Shown piece after piece: positions 44,069-51,512 of a DNA stretch of 64,000 bases. Both the position numbers and the translations under genes were made by a program. The notes below the pieces were generated by a model. The model searched no databases, was not told the DNA's origin, and saw only the letters and a list, made by a program, of their open reading frames with translations. The stretch covers positions 1-64,000 of the forward strand of contig CAMXIK010000021.1 of the NCBI GenBank assembly GCA_947243855.1. The letters are read 5' to 3'. The DNA is from an uncultured Lachnospiraceae bacterium (GTDB lineage: Bacteria > Bacillota > Clostridia > Lachnospirales > Lachnospiraceae). Each line of letters begins with the position of its first letter. The stretch's first letter is position 1.

Positions 44069-44339
44069 TGGATTTCCTCTCTAAAAGCGATTTCCGTATA
44101 TCATCAAACGAATTCTGCATCGGCGCCACACGTCCATTCACAACATCTTCTTCCGCTTCTGCCAAAGTACGCAGCAATTCCAGCTCTGATTTCATCTGAT
44201 AATAATCCTGTAATCCTAATATAGCTGTATCACCACGCCCATTGACAGTGATAATAACAGGATTTCTTTCTTCATGGCATTGTCTGGATATTTCATTATA
44301 GTGGTTTCTTAAATCCGAAGACGGTCTGATCGCTTCCAT
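44058..44339 (-). CDS. Phd/YefM-family antitoxin
   Basis: A 93-residue antitoxin. The N-terminal DNA-binding Phd/YefM fold is IRPSSDLRNHYNEISRQCHEERNPVIITVNGRGDTAILGLQDYYQM. The C-terminal disordered, Glu-rich part would wrap the toxin. AGGAGG is 7 bases before ATG at 44339. It is first gene of the TA pair and probably autoregulates the promoter just upstream. Confidence 0.88.
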   Translation of the reverse strand: MEAIRPSSDLRNHYNEISRQCHEERNPVIITVNGRGDTAILGLQDYYQMKSELELLRTLAEAEEDVVNGRVAPMQNSFDDIRKSLLERKSNEV

Positions 44340-44373
44340 ATTAATTCCTCCTGTTTTCTTTTCGCATAGTCAT

Positions 44374-44402
44374 ATTATATCTTAATATGTATATATTATC
44401 AA
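44374..44402 (-). promoter_or_regulatory. Sigma-A-type promoter of the toxin-antitoxin operon
   Basis: On the minus strand TTGATA (44397-44402) and TATAAT (44374-44379) are 17 bases apart, ending 35 bases before the antitoxin ATG. Confidence 0.7.
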
Positions 44403-44439
44403 GAAAAAAAATAAGCAACGCTATACCCGTTTTATCATA

Positions 44440-44649
44440 TCAATACACCAATCTTTCATATAATCTCTTTGCAGCAGCATTATCCGCCGGATTGACATCA
44501 AGTCCTAAATAGGGAATGGCATTTTCTTTGCAGCATTTCTCACATGCCAGCGCCAGTTGGGAACCAATGCCATAATTTCTCAGAGGTTCTATAATCCGAA
44601 TTTGACACGATATAGGCTTTATTTCAAACGATTCCTCATGCATATTCAT
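44440..44649 (-). pseudogene. Truncated GNAT acetyltransferase fragment
   Basis: Only the acetyl-CoA-binding half of a GNAT enzyme remains: IRIIEPLRNYGIGSQLALACEKCCKENAIPYLGLDVNPADNAAAKRLYERLVY, with the RxxGxGxxL motif. The N-terminal half is gone. Upstream on the same strand (44636-44752) is a different open piece ending RMDWLKPALKQTGRDEYA. Nothing suggests a functional start. Confidence 0.7.
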
Positions 44650-44788
44650 CTCTCCCCGTCTGTTTCAAAGCAGGCTTCAACCAATCCATGCGTACTGTTT
44701 TATTAAATCGCGCAACTTCAAGGTGCGGAAAATGTTTTAGTAAATCAATTTGTCATACCCTCTCGTATTCCCGCAAACATTTTTCAGA

Positions 44789-45505
44789 TTATTGCACATC
44801 TTTTATTTTCACGTAAATCCCCACAAAACAGGTATAAGGTTTAATGAGCTTTTCAAAGTATTTCCTGTCCCCAATCGCGTACTCGTTATCCGTCGCAAGC
44901 CAGTCATTCCATGCATCATTGAAACAATCCATTTCCCACGTTTTCACCAGCAAGATTCTGTCATCGCCGCCGATGATTTCTTTCCATCTTTTGGGGCTTT
45001 TGAACATATAAGCGTCATCTCCCAGCCAATCGGAAAGCAGCTCCTCGGCGCGGTCTGTATATGCATCTTTCAAACCGGGTATTCCAATCAAGACCTCTCC
45101 CCCATCTTTCATAAACGGCAAAATCTTTTCCTGAAAGAATCCTTTGTTTCCGGCAAAATAGTGATAAGAATCGATGCTAAACAGCACACGGAACTGCCTC
45201 TTTTCAAAGTGAAGGTTGTTCGCATCTTCACAGACAGGCGTGATCTGCGCTCCAACGCCCCACTCCTCAAACCGTTTACCGTTTTCTTCCGCGCTCACCC
45301 ACAAATCATTTGCAAAAACTTTCGCTCCCGTCTCTCTGGCAATAATAAGACTTGTCAGCCCCGTCCCGCAGCCCAAATCAAGTATCACGTCGTCAGCGGC
45401 AAGCCGCAGAGGATATTTGTCAAACAGCTCCTCCAATATTCTTGCGCTGTTTGGTCCCATCATCGTTTCCGCCGAAATATACGCCTTATAGTTCTCCATA
45501 TTCAT
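44789..45505 (-). CDS. SAM-dependent methyltransferase
   Basis: A 238-residue class I methyltransferase. Motif I is VILDLGCGTGLTSLIIA, the acidic motif II position is VFANDLWVSAEEN, and VLFSIDSYHYF and GGEVLIGIPGL follow. Sequence features (MENYKAYISAETMMGPNSARILEELFDKYPL) recall the cyclopropane-fatty-acid/Methyltransf_25-like group with unknown small-molecule substrate. The start at 45505 or 45499 is close to AAAGGAT. Third gene after the HIT and carbamoyltransferase-like genes on the same strand. Confidence 0.85.
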   Translation of the reverse strand: MNMENYKAYISAETMMGPNSARILEELFDKYPLRLAADDVILDLGCGTGLTSLIIARETGAKVFANDLWVSAEENGKRFEEWGVGAQITPVCEDANNLHFEKRQFRVLFSIDSYHYFAGNKGFFQEKILPFMKDGGEVLIGIPGLKDAYTDRAEELLSDWLGDDAYMFKSPKRWKEIIGGDDRILLVKTWEMDCFNDAWNDWLATDNEYAIGDRKYFEKLIKPYTCFVGIYVKIKDVQ

Positions 45506-45554
45506 ATATCCTTTTTCCCTCCATATGCCAATATACAAATTGTCTGGTTTTACC

Positions 45555-46388
45555 TTACGAGTTGTTCATGCACCACACCATTACCGCCTGCTGAACCAAA
45601 AGCAGATCCTTCTTAAACGCATACCCCGCAAAATATTCCGACTCTATCGCGTCAGCGGAAACCTCCTCCCCGCGGTAAAAGGGAGGGCAGGGATTTAAGA
45701 CGGCATTTTTGTTTGCCAGAGTCATTACCTCTTTCGTCACCTGACAGTCCTTAAAATCATCCAATTCTTCCGCCGACAGGGAATCCGTGCATATAATATC
45801 TTTTCCCCTGACCGCCGTTTCTATCTGATGATACACGTTCACGCCGTCCATTTCATAACCGACACCACAGCACTGTGATAGCTCGAATCCCAGCGCCTCG
45901 GAAGCCTCTTTCCAAGCCTGACCGATATTGCCATTCTTCCCGCAGAATAAATATTTATCATGGATAAAATCGTCCCGTATCTTTGACAGTGAATATAAGT
46001 CAGACAAAATCTCACAGGGATGATTTTTGTCCGTCATGGCATTAATAACCGGAACGTCCGCATACTTGGCAGCTTCTTCCAATAACCGTATATCCTTATG
46101 GCGGATAATAACAAGATCAGCCCAGTTATTTAAATAGCCAAAGACATCTCCCGTCTCTTCCCTTTTGTCCAATGCGTCACTCGGAAACAGAATCGGCTGC
46201 CCGCCAAACAGCCAGATACCTTTTTCAAAGGTAACCCGCGTCCTGATACTGGCTGCCGAAAAAAACAGGACGACACTTTTTCCACGGAGAAAACCATCAT
46301 ATTTTCCCTCGCTGATTTCGTCTGCGATATGAAATATTTCATAGATATCATTTGTCTGTAAATCGGTTAATCTGAGCAGATTCTTCAT
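45555..46388 (-). CDS. Carbamoyltransferase-family protein, divergent from OTCase
   Basis: A 277-residue member of the aspartate/ornithine carbamoyltransferase fold. The carbamoyl-phosphate loop FSAASIRTRVTFEKG (SxRTR) is kept and HPCEILSDL replaces HPCQ. The usual SMG loop is replaced by a TDSLSAEE segment, and the HCLP motif by NPCPPFYRGEE. It is also about 50 residues shorter than standard OTCases. The amino-acceptor substrate is therefore probably not ornithine. GGAGG precedes ATG at 46388. It lies between the HIT and methyltransferase genes, which may be a small pathway. Confidence 0.8.
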   Translation of the reverse strand: MKNLLRLTDLQTNDIYEIFHIADEISEGKYDGFLRGKSVVLFFSAASIRTRVTFEKGIWLFGGQPILFPSDALDKREETGDVFGYLNNWADLVIIRHKDIRLLEEAAKYADVPVINAMTDKNHPCEILSDLYSLSKIRDDFIHDKYLFCGKNGNIGQAWKEASEALGFELSQCCGVGYEMDGVNVYHQIETAVRGKDIICTDSLSAEELDDFKDCQVTKEVMTLANKNAVLNPCPPFYRGEEVSADAIESEYFAGYAFKKDLLLVQQAVMVWCMNNS

Positions 46389-46445
46389 GCAAACCTCCAT
46401 GTCACAGCTTTGCTGTGACTCAAATCCACGCTATGTTCCGCAGAC

Positions 46446-46895
46446 TCATAACAGCTTATCCAGCTCTTCATTCAGTCTTGCTTTTAGCCGCTCCAGCTCC
46501 TCGCCCGCAGGGCTGTATTTTTCATCATACAATTCTTTGCCAAGCTGCCAGACCGGACCGGGAACGGGCGTATCGCCCTCCCTCCTCGGGTAGATGTGCC
46601 AGTGCATATGCAAACCGCGCCCCACGCCAAGCAGCGCGTAATTCAGTTTATCCGGCTGAAAAGCGCGATAAACCGCCTCCGCCACGACCGCCATTTCATG
46701 CAGAAACTCGTCCCTGTAGTGCGGTTCCAGTTCGTGCAACTCATAGGCATGCTGTTTACACAAAAACAATGTGTACCCCTTGATCCTCTGGCAGTCGCCT
46801 ATGACGACATACCCCGTTTTCAGTTCTCGGACAAAGTATGGGTTTTTATTTTCCTTTATCCATGCGATTCTCTCGCAGATTAAACAGTTATCCAT
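46446..46895 (-). CDS. HIT-family nucleotide hydrolase/transferase
   Basis: A 149-residue histidine-triad protein with the triad HMHWH at residues 96-100 in GRGLHMHWHIYPRR, and CLICERI at the N-terminus that may bind zinc. HIT proteins cleave or transfer nucleotide monophosphates. GGAG precedes ATG at 46895. Only 3 bases separate it from the stop of an upstream gene remnant, so it was probably once second in another operon. Confidence 0.9.
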   Translation of the reverse strand: MDNCLICERIAWIKENKNPYFVRELKTGYVVIGDCQRIKGYTLFLCKQHAYELHELEPHYRDEFLHEMAVVAEAVYRAFQPDKLNYALLGVGRGLHMHWHIYPRREGDTPVPGPVWQLGKELYDEKYSPAGEELERLKARLNEELDKLL

Positions 46896-46898
46896 GTT

Positions 46899-47026
46899 TC
46901 ACTCCGCCTCAACACATATTTTCAAGCCGTCATACGCAAAATATATAAAGTTCAATTCTCTCTCCAAATCTCTGTAATCATCATATGATTTTCCCCAGTC
47001 TTCCTCTAAATGTGTAATATAAACCT
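46899..47026 (-). pseudogene. C-terminal remnant of a metallo-beta-lactamase-fold-like protein
   Basis: A minus-strand frame reads KVYITHLEEDWGKSYDDY, then RDLERELNFIYFAYDGLKIC and VEAE before stopping at 46899. This is the closing segment of RNase-Z/MBL-type hydrolases. It is preceded in frame by unrelated residues and has no proper start. The body of the gene is missing. Confidence 0.55.
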
Positions 47027-47096
47027 TTTTCCTTAAGCTTTTTCATCCTCCAAGTACCGCTGCTTCGTTCTACTTAGCTCTCCGGCAAACTGGAAG

Positions 47097-47192
47097 TTAT
47101 TTCTTCTTTTTACTCATGAGAGAACAACTGATGGCTGCAAATAAACCAAGTGAAATCCACGGAAATGCTGCTCCAAAAAATTCACTAATCAT
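47097..47192 (-). CDS. 31-residue single-pass membrane peptide
   Basis: ATG at 47192 with a strong AAGGAGG 8 bases upstream opens MISEFFGAAFPWISLGLFAA, then ISCSLMSKKKK and a stop. One hydrophobic helix with a short acidic head and a basic tail is the plan of small membrane regulators and type I toxins. I do not recognise the family. It lies just upstream of the gene remnant at 46899, in AT-rich accessory DNA. Confidence 0.6.
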   Translation of the reverse strand: MISEFFGAAFPWISLGLFAAISCSLMSKKKK

Positions 47193-47535
47193 ACTTCATT
47201 CCTCCTTTAAATCCCGATTGTGATTTGATGATTTTTAAGGGAAATATTAGCTGTTATATTTTATTATTAAAATCTCCGCTAACCCTTGAAAACACTAAAT
47301 TTATCGCAGGTGAGCTTTCCCTTAAAGTTTCCCTCGTGTTATATATTCCCATAGGACATTACAAACCTGATAAGGGAAAAAATGAGGGCACAAGATGTCC
47401 GGTGGACATCTGTTCTGTGCCGACCGAAGCGGAGCGGAGACAACAAAATCATATTAAGCATTATAACACAAAACATACGGGAATTGTGAACTGTTGAAAT
47501 GCTTTCAAAAAAATAATGAAAAGAGGACAGATAAA
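47193..47535. other. Gap without a convincing gene
   Basis: AT-rich sequence. A plus-strand 90-codon frame (47225-47497) has no ribosome site and unconvincing composition. Nothing else is recognisable. Confidence 0.5.
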
Positions 47536-47695
47536 ATGAATATGATTTACGCAACATACAATATCCACCATAATAGCATTGACGTATACACCCATGCGGG
47601 CTACTTTTTACAGATAGACTGCCACAAAGCAGAAGAAACTGACTGAGGAAGAATTTGCCGGGCTTGTGTTCCTGCCTGCTGAAGATATGGAGTAA
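47536..47695 (+). pseudogene. Fused fragments of small ICE-type genes (DUF6061-like start)
   Basis: ATG 47536 opens MNMIYATYNIHHNSIDVYTH, AGYFLQIDCHKAEETD, then a stop at 47644. The first part resembles the N-terminus of DUF6061 proteins carried by conjugative elements. An overlapping frame continues as KQKKLTEEEFAGLVFLPAEDME to 47695, the end of a different protein. This looks like a deletion joining two genes. Confidence 0.5.
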
Positions 47696-47702
47696 TGAAA
47701 TG

Positions 47703-47747
47703 CCGGGGAATAATGATTGATACATTGTCATTCCCCGGTATCTTTTT
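47703..47747 (+). terminator. Terminator, left copy of a second direct repeat
   Basis: Stem CCGGGGAAT/ATTCCCCGG followed by ATCTTTTT. A diverged copy lies at 51936-51978, sharing 20 exact bases, TGTCATTCCCCGGTATCTTT (47726-47745 and 51959-51978). Confidence 0.75.
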
Positions 47748-47849
47748 CTGCTCTTACGGACGCTTAGAAGCCCTTTCCCGGGCGGTAATGGGATTTCCCT
47801 GCCTGCTACACAAAACGCCCCGGAAATGCCCTTAAAATCTTCCCACTAA

Positions 47850-48797
47850 TCAAATACCTTTTTCCACACCTCTGTACTCTCTTGGCGAATATCCCGTTTT
47901 CTCCTTAAAACATTTCCCGAAATGGCTTACTTGATGAAAACCCACACAGGCAGAAATATCACTGACGGGCTGATCTGTTTTCTTTAGCAACTCTGCCGCT
48001 TTCGACAGCCGATATTCCATTAAATATTTATAGGGCGTTGTCTGCAACGTCAAATTAAAACACCTTAGACATTCTGATTTACTTACGCTTGCGCTTTCCG
48101 CTATATCTTCCAGTGTCAAATCTTCCGGGTAACGCTGTTCAATGCAGCGTAGGAATTTCTGCATACGCATACTGACGGTACTTTCCTGCTGTTTTGGTGG
48201 CAACAGAATATTCTTTCTCATAGTAAGCCAAAGAACAGCTAAAAGCACCAATACCTCATAAACATAAAATCCTCGTCTATCGGTGCCGTCCGACTCGCAA
48301 ACGCTTCGCTCTTTGCTCGTATCGCCGCTTGAATAACAGCGGCTCAACTCTGAAAGCCTACACAAAAGCGACAATGCCTTTTCCTGCCATTCTTCCCCGC
48401 TTGTAAAATGAAAAAAGGAAAACTGCTCATTTTCTACAACAACATCAACAAACTGTTTCGCCGGACTATGGAAAGAAAATTCAAGGAACTGTGCCGGGAA
48501 TATAAAACTGTTATAGTGACATTCGCCCGTACGCCGTACAAAATGCACCACATTCTTATTGATAAAAATACCCTCTCCTGCCTGTACGGAAACAGTATTG
48601 TCAAGCGTTTTTACTTCAATAGAACCACCTAAAACATAAATAAACTGTAAATCCTCATGCCAGTGCATGACTTGAAAGCCGGGATTGCGGGGATAACTCC
48701 TGTCGTTAATCACATCAAGGACAAGATAAGGAAAATCAGTATCAACATATAGATTTACGGAATTGAGATATTTTTCTTTTTCACTTTTCATGTTCAT
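47850..48797 (-). CDS. AraC-family regulator with cupin sensor domain
   Basis: A 315-residue regulator. The N-terminal cupin-like sensor is VMHWHEDLQFIYVLGGSIEVKTLDNTVSVQAGEGIFINKNVVHFV. The C-terminal AraC double helix-turn-helix is LTLEDIAESASVSKSECLRCFNLTLQTTPYKYLMEYRLSKAAELLKKTDQPVSDISACVGFHQVSHFGKCFKEKTGYSPREYR. ATG at 48797 follows AAAGGA. It diverges from alkA across a 134-bp AT-rich gap and may control the repair operon. It lacks the Ada metal-binding domain, which is instead a separate gene of the operon. Confidence 0.88.
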   Translation of the reverse strand: MNMKSEKEKYLNSVNLYVDTDFPYLVLDVINDRSYPRNPGFQVMHWHEDLQFIYVLGGSIEVKTLDNTVSVQAGEGIFINKNVVHFVRRTGECHYNSFIFPAQFLEFSFHSPAKQFVDVVVENEQFSFFHFTSGEEWQEKALSLLCRLSELSRCYSSGDTSKERSVCESDGTDRRGFYVYEVLVLLAVLWLTMRKNILLPPKQQESTVSMRMQKFLRCIEQRYPEDLTLEDIAESASVSKSECLRCFNLTLQTTPYKYLMEYRLSKAAELLKKTDQPVSDISACVGFHQVSHFGKCFKEKTGYSPREYRGVEKGI

Positions 48798-48931
48798 ATG
48801 TCCTTTCATTTGGAGATATTTTGATAGTTTCCGACGTTTTAACGATATTATTTATCTGTTTTGCGTGATAAAATTATAGTGAAAAGATGATAAGGTGTCA
48901 AGTTGCCTTTTGACAGACGGGAGGTGCAGAA

Positions 48932-49627
48932 TTGTATTTCGGATATAGCAACACAGAAACGGACTATTTGAAAAGCAAAGATAAGACTTTAGCGGAGGTT
49001 ATTGATAAGATCGGTCACATAGAGCGTGAAATTGACACAGATTTATTTTCCTCTGTCATACATCACATCATAGGACAGCAGATTTCTACAAAAGCACAGG
49101 CTACCATTTGGCAGCGAATGAGTGACTGCTTCGGGGAGGTAAACGCCGACAATATCCTGTCTGCGGGTATTCCTAAATTACAGTCTTTCGGCATGACATT
49201 CCGCAAGGCTGAATATATCACGGACTTTGCGGGAAAAGTGCAATGCGGCAAATTTGATTTACATGGCATTTCTGAACTGTCTGATATGGAAGCCATAAAA
49301 GAACTTTCTGCTTTAAAAGGAATTGGTGTGTGGACGGCTGAAATGATTTTGCTGTTCTGCCTGCAAAGACCCGATATTTTCAGCTATGACGATTTGGCAA
49401 TACAGCGTGGGCTTCGCATGGTCTATCATCACAGAAAGATAGACCGCAGATTATTTGAAAAGTACCGCAGGCGGTTCAGCCCCTATTGCAGCGTTGCCAG
49501 TCTGTATCTTTGGGCGGTAGCGGGCGGCGAGGTACCGGGCATGAAAGATTATGCACCGAAAGGAAAACAACAAAATGGAAAAACAACAAAAAATAAGAGC
49601 GATCACAGAAAGAAACAAACAGTATAA
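48932..49627 (+). CDS. DNA-3-methyladenine glycosylase II (AlkA-like)
   Basis: A 231-residue HhH-GPD base-excision glycosylase that removes alkylated purines. FSSVIHHIIGQQISTKAQATIW is the early helix set, the helix-hairpin-helix is LKGIGVWTAEMILLF (about 128-142), and the catalytic Asp is in FSYDDLAIQRGLR (Asp153 or Asp154). It lacks the N-terminal beta domain of E. coli AlkA. Translation starts at TTG 48932 behind GGGAGGT. The 3' end, rich in Lys/Gln, overlaps the Ada-domain gene by 53 bases. First gene of a six-gene alkylation-response operon. Confidence 0.9.
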   Translation: MYFGYSNTETDYLKSKDKTLAEVIDKIGHIEREIDTDLFSSVIHHIIGQQISTKAQATIWQRMSDCFGEVNADNILSAGIPKLQSFGMTFRKAEYITDFAGKVQCGKFDLHGISELSDMEAIKELSALKGIGVWTAEMILLFCLQRPDIFSYDDLAIQRGLRMVYHHRKIDRRLFEKYRRRFSPYCSVASLYLWAVAGGEVPGMKDYAPKGKQQNGKTTKNKSDHRKKQTV

Positions 49628-49823
49628 CGGCAAATTTTATTACGGAGTAAAGACGACAAAGATTGTCTGCAATCCGGGTTGCCCTGCAAGATTACCATTG
49701 GAGAAAAATATCGTGCTGTTTGACACACTGGAAGAAGCAATACAGGGCGGCTACCGCCCTTGCAAAATATGTATGAAAAATAAGGAGGTAACACAAAATG
49801 GCGAACGTAATTGTATTATTTGA
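49575..49823 (+). CDS. Stand-alone Ada metal-binding (N-Ada) sensor domain
   Basis: An 82-residue protein that is only the N-terminal module of Ada. Cys32, Cys36, Cys63 and Cys66 reproduce exactly the spacing of E. coli Ada Cys38, 42, 69 and 72, in KTTKIVCNPGCPAR and GGYRPCKICM. In Ada, the first Cys takes a methyl group from DNA phosphotriesters and switches the protein to a transcription activator. Here no DNA-binding domain is attached. ATG at 49575 lies inside the alkA frame behind AAAGG; the stop overlaps the next gene by 26 bases. Confidence 0.88.
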   Translation: MEKQQKIRAITERNKQYNGKFYYGVKTTKIVCNPGCPARLPLEKNIVLFDTLEEAIQGGYRPCKICMKNKEVTQNGERNCII

Positions 49824-50151
49824 GGTAATTATCAAAGAGGGTAAAATGGATGACTATCTGAATATGGCTGCTTCCTTGAAAGAGGAATTAGCAAAGGCTG
49901 ACGGATTTATCGGTTCAGAACGCTTTGAAAGCCTTTCCACAAAGGGAAAGCTGCTTAGCAAATCCGAATGGAAAGACGAGGAAAGCGTTACCAAATGGCG
50001 CAATATGGCAAAACACCGTATGTGCCAGAAAGCAGGCAGGGAACATGATTTCATTGACTATAAAATCACGGTTGTTACTCCCCTGCGCTGTTATACAATG
50101 ACTATGCGGGACGAAGCCCCGGCTGACGCTAACCAATATTTTAACTTATAA
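49798..50151 (+). CDS. Antibiotic-biosynthesis-monooxygenase (ABM)-like protein
   Basis: A 117-residue dimeric alpha/beta-barrel protein: NVIVLFEVIIKEGKMDDYLNMAASLKEELAKADGFIGSERFESLSTKGKLLSKSEWKDEESVTKWRN. ABM proteins act as cofactor-free monooxygenases, haem-degrading enzymes or chaperone-like small-molecule binders. Its link to DNA alkylation is not established; it may deal with an alkylating or quinone-like compound. AAGGAGG precedes ATG. It overlaps the Ada-domain gene and is followed 14 bases later by ogt. Confidence 0.85.
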   Translation: MANVIVLFEVIIKEGKMDDYLNMAASLKEELAKADGFIGSERFESLSTKGKLLSKSEWKDEESVTKWRNMAKHRMCQKAGREHDFIDYKITVVTPLRCYTMTMRDEAPADANQYFNL

Positions 50152-50165
50152 CGAAAGGGGACAAA

Positions 50166-50699
50166 ATGCAGTATATAACTCATTATCAATCGCCAATCGG
50201 CGGTATTCTTCTTGCCGCTGATGAAGCAGGGCTGACCGGGCTATGGTTTGACGGGGAAAAATATTACGCAGACCACCTTGACCCGGAACATGAAGAAAAA
50301 GAAACACCAATTCTTGAACGGACGAAAGAATGGCTTACCGTCTATTTTTCGGGCAACGAACCGTCTTTTTTGCCGCCTATCCATATGATCGGCACTCCTT
50401 TTCAACTTTCCGTATGGAAAATCCTGCAAAAGATACCCTACGGAAAAACCGTCACTTATGGTGAAATCGCAAAAGAGATAGCCGGGCAGAAAGGGCTTTC
50501 CCGAATGTCCGCACAGGCAGTAGGCGGCGCAGTCGGACACAATGAAATCTCTATTATCGTCCCTTGCCACAGAGTAGTCGGGACAAATGGAAGCCTTACG
50601 GGATATGCCGGAGGAATAGACAAGAAAGTGAAACTATTGACTTTAGAAAATACGGATATGCAGTATTTGTTTATCCCAACGAAAGGAACAGCATTATGA
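50166..50699 (+). CDS. ogt: Methylated-DNA-protein-cysteine S-methyltransferase
   Basis: A 177-residue O6-alkylguanine-DNA alkyltransferase that repairs O6-methylguanine by suicide transfer. The active site is IIVPCHRVVG with Cys134. The arginine-finger helix SRMSAQAVGGAVGHN and the helix-turn-helix TPFQLSVWKILQKIPYGKTVTYGEIA are present. AAAGGGG lies before ATG. Its stop overlaps the methyltransferase start as ATGA. Equivalent to the C-terminal module of E. coli Ada, or to AdaB/Ogt. Confidence 0.93.
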   Translation: MQYITHYQSPIGGILLAADEAGLTGLWFDGEKYYADHLDPEHEEKETPILERTKEWLTVYFSGNEPSFLPPIHMIGTPFQLSVWKILQKIPYGKTVTYGEIAKEIAGQKGLSRMSAQAVGGAVGHNEISIIVPCHRVVGTNGSLTGYAGGIDKKVKLLTLENTDMQYLFIPTKGTAL

Positions 50700-51478
50700 T
50701 ACCGGAAAACTTAGAAACCCTTAACCGTTCTTTTGCGGTACAAGCCCCGAATTTTGACAGCAAATCTGTCAACTTTACGAAAAAAGAATACCTTGATTAC
50801 ACAGTGGACGCCGCCAGTCCTGCCGGAACGGATATTGTACTGGAAGTAGCTGCCGGAACTTGCGCCTGCGGGCGGACATTTGCGCCTTTGGTTCAGACCG
50901 TTGTATGCCTTGACGCAACAGCCCCCATGCTCCAAGTCGGAAAAAAAGAAGCACAGGAAAGCCATTTAGAAAATATGGTTTTTGTCAAGGGATATGCGGA
51001 AGAACTGCCGTTTTTGGATAACAGTTTTGACCTTGTTTTATCCCGTCTTGCTTTTCATCATTTCACAGATACAGACAACGTATTCCGTGAAATGGTGCGG
51101 GTACTAAAACCGGGTGGGAAACTGATTTTGATTGACATGGAAGCAGCGGACGAACCACTAAGAAAAACAGAAGATGAAATTGAAACCCTGCGTGACCCGT
51201 CCCATGTGAAAAATCTAAGCAGGGAAGAAATACTGAAATTGTATTCCGATAACAGCCTTTCCGTAGAAAAAAGCGAACTAACAGAAATGCAGGTGCATTT
51301 ATCGGATTGGTTGGAGTTGACAAAGACTGCTGAACCTGTTAGGGATAAAATCATTGAAAAAATGGAAAACGATATAAGCGGCAAAGAAAAGACGGGCTTT
51401 AACCCTTACCAAACAGAAAAAGGTATCTGTTTTAACCAAAGGTGGATATTGACTTTAGGGAAAAAGCCTTTGTCATAA
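50696..51478 (+). CDS. Class I SAM-dependent methyltransferase
   Basis: A 260-residue methyltransferase: VLEVAAGTCACGRTFAP (motif I), VVCLDATAPMLQVGK (motif II), AEELPFLDNSFDLVLSRLAFHHF (motif IV), VRVLKPGGKLILID (motif VI). It resembles the UbiE/Methyltransf_11 group acting on small molecules. ATG at 50696 overlaps the ogt stop, with AAAGGA upstream. Within a DNA-repair operon it might detoxify a methyl donor or act on an unknown metabolite. Confidence 0.88.
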   Translation: MIPENLETLNRSFAVQAPNFDSKSVNFTKKEYLDYTVDAASPAGTDIVLEVAAGTCACGRTFAPLVQTVVCLDATAPMLQVGKKEAQESHLENMVFVKGYAEELPFLDNSFDLVLSRLAFHHFTDTDNVFREMVRVLKPGGKLILIDMEAADEPLRKTEDEIETLRDPSHVKNLSREEILKLYSDNSLSVEKSELTEMQVHLSDWLELTKTAEPVRDKIIEKMENDISGKEKTGFNPYQTEKGICFNQRWILTLGKKPLS

Positions 51479-51512
51479 CAACAAAACATAAAGAATAAAA
51501 GCGGGGGCATAT

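Noticed and set aside
47225-47497. Plus-strand 90-codon frame before the ICE-like fragments
   Set aside because: No ribosome site and no recognisable pattern; crosses AT-rich noncoding sequence.
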